Source of the DNA: Cyanobacteriota bacterium
GTDB lineage: Bacteria > Cyanobacteriota > Cyanobacteriia > SKYG9
Direction: 5' to 3'
Assembly: GCA_025054735.1 (NCBI GenBank)
Contig: JANWZG010000151.1
Span: forward strand, 1 to 8,427
DNA length: 8,427 bases
Shown piece after piece: positions 6,054-8,427 of the stretch. The notes under the pieces are model-generated. The model did no database searches, was not told where the DNA came from, and saw nothing but the letters and a program-made list of their open reading frames with translations. Position 1 is the first letter of the stretch. Each line of letters starts with the position of its first letter. The position numbers and the translations under genes are program-made.

Positions 6054-6908
6054 TCACAGGCTAGCAGCCTCACTTTCCCAATCCCGACAAGAATCACTTT
6101 CTGGCCCGTTGGGATGGATGGCACAGACTAAGAAGTGTCCCCCATCCCGCCGACCATAGTAATATTTGCAGCCCATACAGGGCTTCAAGCGTTCTTGCAA
6201 ATAGTGAAAGCCATAGTCGATCGGCGTAATGTCAGTAATTTGCACGGTATGGACAATGCCACCTGATACCTGCAACATGCTCCGCAGTGCTTGCAGACTA
6301 GACAGACGCAAAATCTCAATTTCTAGCCGGAGTCCGCCTTCTGGGTTAAACACCCGACGAATGATGTTGCCCCGGAACTGGTTCACGATTTGCCCCACGA
6401 TCTGCAAAGAACAGGATCCCGTGAGATAAATCTGCTCTGTAGCGGTCGTAGCAATTACGCTGAGGCTGGCGGGCATCATCTCAATTTGGCTAACCAAGAT
6501 TCCCAAATGTCGCTCTAGCTCATCAAATACCTTCTCGATTTCTGGCAGGGTTTCGTCATTGATGGCTGTGGCAACATCGCTCACGTAGCGCAACTGGGTG
6601 ACTAGATTCCGCAGAATATCAAACACGCTCAGCATCAATGATTGCAGCTTGCGATCGACCTCAACTGGATAGACACGCAACAAACGAAAGCTCTCTTCTA
6701 AACAGCGCGCTGTTTTGCGAATGTTGTTTAGCCCTAACATAGCAGCGCCACCCTTAATGGAATGGGCAGCACGAAATAGGCGGTTCAGCGTCTCTGGATC
6801 ACCTAGTGTTTCCGATAAATTCAGTAGCCCTAGCTCAATCTGGCTAAGATAGTCCTGCGCCTCTTCAATAAAGTAGTCAATGATTCGCCGCAGTTGCTCC
6901 GGCAGCAT
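6054..6908 (-). CDS. Hpt phosphotransfer protein with C-terminal four-cysteine module
   Basis: Residues 1-110 form a histidine phosphotransfer domain, with the phospho-accepting H49 in RAAHSIKGGAAMLGL (46-60). It should relay phosphate between hybrid kinases and response regulators. Residues 110-140 continue as helix. About 158-240 is an alpha/beta domain I do not recognise, with an apparent strand-helix-strand around LRLEIEILRLSSLQALRSM. The tail holds C244-x2-C247, C262 and C274 plus H265 (CMGCKYYYG, VCAIHPNGPE, CRDWE), which looks like a zinc or Fe-S site. A similar 'C..C-(Y/H)G ... VCA.HP.GP...CRDWE' tail occurs, from memory, in other cyanobacterial proteins. No kinase or receiver gene is nearby. 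It precedes chlD by 65 bp on the same strand and shares its start-codon context. The Hpt call is firm; the function of the rest is unknown. Confidence 0.85.
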   Translation of the reverse strand: MLPEQLRRIIDYFIEEAQDYLSQIELGLLNLSETLGDPETLNRLFRAAHSIKGGAAMLGLNNIRKTARCLEESFRLLRVYPVEVDRKLQSLMLSVFDILRNLVTQLRYVSDVATAINDETLPEIEKVFDELERHLGILVSQIEMMPASLSVIATTATEQIYLTGSCSLQIVGQIVNQFRGNIIRRVFNPEGGLRLEIEILRLSSLQALRSMLQVSGGIVHTVQITDITPIDYGFHYLQERLKPCMGCKYYYGRRDGGHFLVCAIHPNGPESDSCRDWESEAASL

Positions 6909-6952
6909 GATTCAACCCTCTACAGGTGTAGCTCAGTCATTCATCATCACAC

Positions 6953-6958
6953 ATTCTA
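6953..6958 (-). promoter_or_regulatory. Candidate -10 box for the Hpt-chlD unit
   Basis: On the minus strand TAGAAT (5 of 6 to the consensus) lies 44 bases before ATG 6908. No acceptable -35 is found 16-18 bases further upstream, so an activator-dependent promoter or coincidence are both possible. Confidence 0.25.
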
Positions 6959-7029
6959 GGGGGAGTTGCACAGGCGGTTTATGCGTATTTACAATTGGCA
7001 AGTGCCACTGTGGTTTGGTAGTCACACTG

Positions 7030-7435
7030 TCATGTTGTGGTTAATCGCTGCCGCAGTTATTCACAAAATGCCATCACAGCATCAAATTGCTCCTCAGGGT
7101 GCACATGCTGTACTCGTAATTCGATGTTGCATCCTAGCAACAGCTCACCGGCAGGAATTTGCTCATCCCTCTGCCCGCAGGTGATAAATCCTGAACTGTT
7201 CTGGTTTCCACTGCCAAACCTCAGTCATACCTGATCCCTGGTAGATGTCGAGCCTGTGGACGAGACTAGCACTGAGAACAACTTTGATCGCTAAGCCTAG
7301 AAATTTCTTTTTCTGTCCTAGGCAATAGCACTCATCTGGTTCTAGCCCCCGCTGTGTAGCTTCTTTGCGAAAGGTGGCTGCCCTGATGGCATGGAAGCGC
7401 GTTCGAGTCTCCTGAAAATACGCCTCTATTAGCAT
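7030..7435 (-). pseudogene. Decayed Uma2-family (DUF820) nuclease-like gene
   Basis: The frame from ATG 7435 to TGA 7163 (90 residues) carries features of the cyanobacterial Uma2 family: an initial IEAYFQETRTRF, then GLEPDECYCLG, a degenerate LAIKVVLSAS, HRLDIYQGSGMTEVW and WQWKPEQFRIYHLR. Uma2 proteins have a PD-(D/E)XK-like fold and unknown roles. About 80 N-terminal residues are missing. The frame breaks after HLRAEG, and a matching C-terminal segment (EQIPAGELLLG ... QFDAVMAFCE) continues in another frame to TAA 7057; a further LRQRL follows that stop. Truncation, frameshift and an extra stop together indicate a pseudogene. The usual (V/I)EV near the active site reads IKV here. The family call is from memory of conserved residues, so it is good but not certain. 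Confidence 0.65.
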
Positions 7436-7504
7436 CGTATGCGTAACTCAATGATGCTAACTTGCTGACTTAGAGATTGGGTGGAGATGATTACAACCAT
7501 TGCT

Positions 7505-8164
7505 CTAGGTTGGCTCATCTGGCACTATAGCTTGGCGCAAATCAGCGCCCTCTAGCTGCCCACTGTCTACGCCGAGCATCTGTAATGTTGCTCCATGAAA
7601 CGTTGCCCCTCGCAGGACTGCACCTCGGATCTGGGTTCTTTGCAGAGTAGCGTTGTGGACGATCGCTTTTTGCAATACCGCCCAACGCAAATCGGCATTG
7701 TCCAAGCTAGCCTCTGTTAGGTCTGCCTCTGCTAAATAGGCTCCTGTTAGGTGGGTAGACAACAGCCGTGCTCCCCGTAAATTGGCGGCATAGAGATAGG
7801 CACCTACCAATTCTGCCTGGTGTAAATTGGCCTGTTCCAAGGTGGCATGGTTAAAAGTAGCGTCAGTGCCATCCACGTAGCTGAGGTCGGCGCGAGTTAG
7901 GTTAGCATGGCTGAAGTCAGCTCCTCGCAAACAAACGCCCCGGAGTTCTACCCCAATCAGGTTAGCGTGGCTGAGATCAGCGCCAGTGAGGTTACTGCCC
8001 CGCAGGTCGGCCCCAATCAAATTAGCATCACGAAGGTTGATGTTGCGCAAGTCTAGGTGGGTGAGGTCAGCAACACTGAGGTCGATCGGCTGCTCAGGAT
8101 GCTGGAGCCGCCACTGGTGCCAATAGCCGTTGCGGATAGCGACAAATTGGTCGGGATGTGCCAT
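7505..8164 (-). CDS. Pentapeptide-repeat protein
   Basis: Of 219 residues, about 30-212 consist of tandem A(D/N)LXX-type pentapeptides (ADLTHLDLRNINLRDANLIG and onward), predicted to form a right-handed quadrilateral beta-helix. The N-terminal stretch (about 12-30: NGYWHQWRLQHPEQPIDLS) is the short cap found ahead of the repeats in many cyanobacterial members. There is no signal peptide or membrane span, so it is probably cytosolic. Repeats at about 95-105 and 190-205 are less regular. Such proteins are numerous in cyanobacteria and mostly without known function; similarity to gyrase-protecting Qnr or MfpA proteins is not implied. The start at ATG 8164 is preceded by AAGGAG 14 bases upstream, a long spacing. 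That element overlaps the stop of the upstream gene, and the two coding regions are 11 bp apart, so they form an operon. Confidence 0.9.
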   Translation of the reverse strand: MAHPDQFVAIRNGYWHQWRLQHPEQPIDLSVADLTHLDLRNINLRDANLIGADLRGSNLTGADLSHANLIGVELRGVCLRGADFSHANLTRADLSYVDGTDATFNHATLEQANLHQAELVGAYLYAANLRGARLLSTHLTGAYLAEADLTEASLDNADLRWAVLQKAIVHNATLQRTQIRGAVLRGATFHGATLQMLGVDSGQLEGADLRQAIVPDEPT

Positions 8165-8175
8165 AGGTCACCACA

Positions 8176-8427
8176 TCACTCCTTACGTCCAGCAGGATTC
8201 TCACGCCCTGTGACGGCTTCTATGGCTGCGATCGACGATCGATAGCTCGCCATGATGTCCTGCTCTGTTCCACCTAGATACATGCGCCCAAAGCTGCCAA
8301 ACGCCTGCACATCTAAAATGTTAATGCGGGCAGCTTTTTCTGCCTCGTTAGCCGCTAGTGCTGCATAGGCTGCAGGCTCTACCTCCAGCACATAAAGGGT
8401 TTGCCCTGCCAACAGCAATTGTCCCCG
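8176..8427 (-). CDS. Partial gene, BMC-like (microcompartment shell-type) small domain protein
   Basis: The reading frame runs off the right edge, so the 5' end is missing; a TTG at 8418 is internal rather than a demonstrated start. The visible part (84 residues, ending GRENPAGRKE) fits the BMC domain of microcompartment shell proteins over its length: a hydrophobic strand (LYVLEVEP), a small-residue helix (AAYAALAANEAEKAA), a second strand (INILDVQAFG), a glycine turn and strand (SFGRMYLGG), then a helix with regular alanines (SYRSSIAAIEAV). The match is by pattern only. The charged residues of canonical CcmK pores are not obvious, so it may be a divergent BMC-type protein or something merely similar. 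It is followed 11 bp later by the pentapeptide-repeat gene on the same strand. Confidence 0.5.
   Translation of the reverse strand, partial: RGQLLLAGQTLYVLEVEPAAYAALAANEAEKAARINILDVQAFGSFGRMYLGGTEQDIMASYRSSIAAIEAVTGRENPAGRKE

Noticed and set aside
6966..7184. 72-residue plus-strand frame opposite the Uma2 remnant
   Set aside because: Composition is unlike a protein, with no ribosome binding site, and the opposite strand carries recognisable Uma2 motifs.
7505..8164. Qnr/MfpA-type gyrase-protecting resistance protein
   Set aside because: Only the generic pentapeptide fold is shared; the sequence gives no specific evidence for gyrase binding.

Overview
The window looks like a piece of a cyanobacterial chromosome. 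The evidence is a magnesium-chelatase ChlD subunit (chlorophyll synthesis), a cyanobacterial-type class II fructose-1,6-/sedoheptulose-1,7-bisphosphatase (GlpX), a pentapeptide-repeat protein, a Uma2-family remnant, and four copies of the HIP1 octamer GCGATCGC (515, 2040, 4028, 5324). I cannot name the species.

Layout, left to right. A plus-strand periplasmic amidase (82-1155) is preceded by a GTAC-rich stretch (112-164) containing a perfect NtcA-type core. It converges on glpX (minus, 1533-2573). The gap between them is filled by a four-copy array of a 78-bp unit (1226-1543), each unit carrying a strong palindrome; the array runs into the glpX stop codon. Upstream of glpX is a very small minus-strand gene for a 45-residue single-span membrane protein (2711-2848). 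A divergent plus-strand family 9 glycosyltransferase follows (3015-3977), ending 13 bp from the end of chlD (minus, 3991-5988). Behind chlD on the same strand lies an Hpt-domain protein with a C-terminal four-cysteine module (6054-6908). Next come a decayed Uma2-family gene (7030-7435), a pentapeptide-repeat protein (7505-8164), and a gene cut by the right edge that resembles a small microcompartment (BMC) shell-type domain (8176-8427).

How the parts relate. ChlD supplies chlorophyll precursor synthesis and GlpX serves the Calvin cycle. The Hpt protein and chlD are probably co-transcribed (65 bp apart, with the same 12 bases around both start codons), which may link a phosphorelay protein to chlorophyll synthesis. 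The pentapeptide gene and the BMC-like gene are tightly coupled: the Shine-Dalgarno of one overlaps the stop of the other. The rest looks like ordinary chromosome with no mobile element or defence island. The most unusual structures are the hairpin array at the glpX 3' end, the Hpt-cysteine protein and the 45-residue membrane protein.
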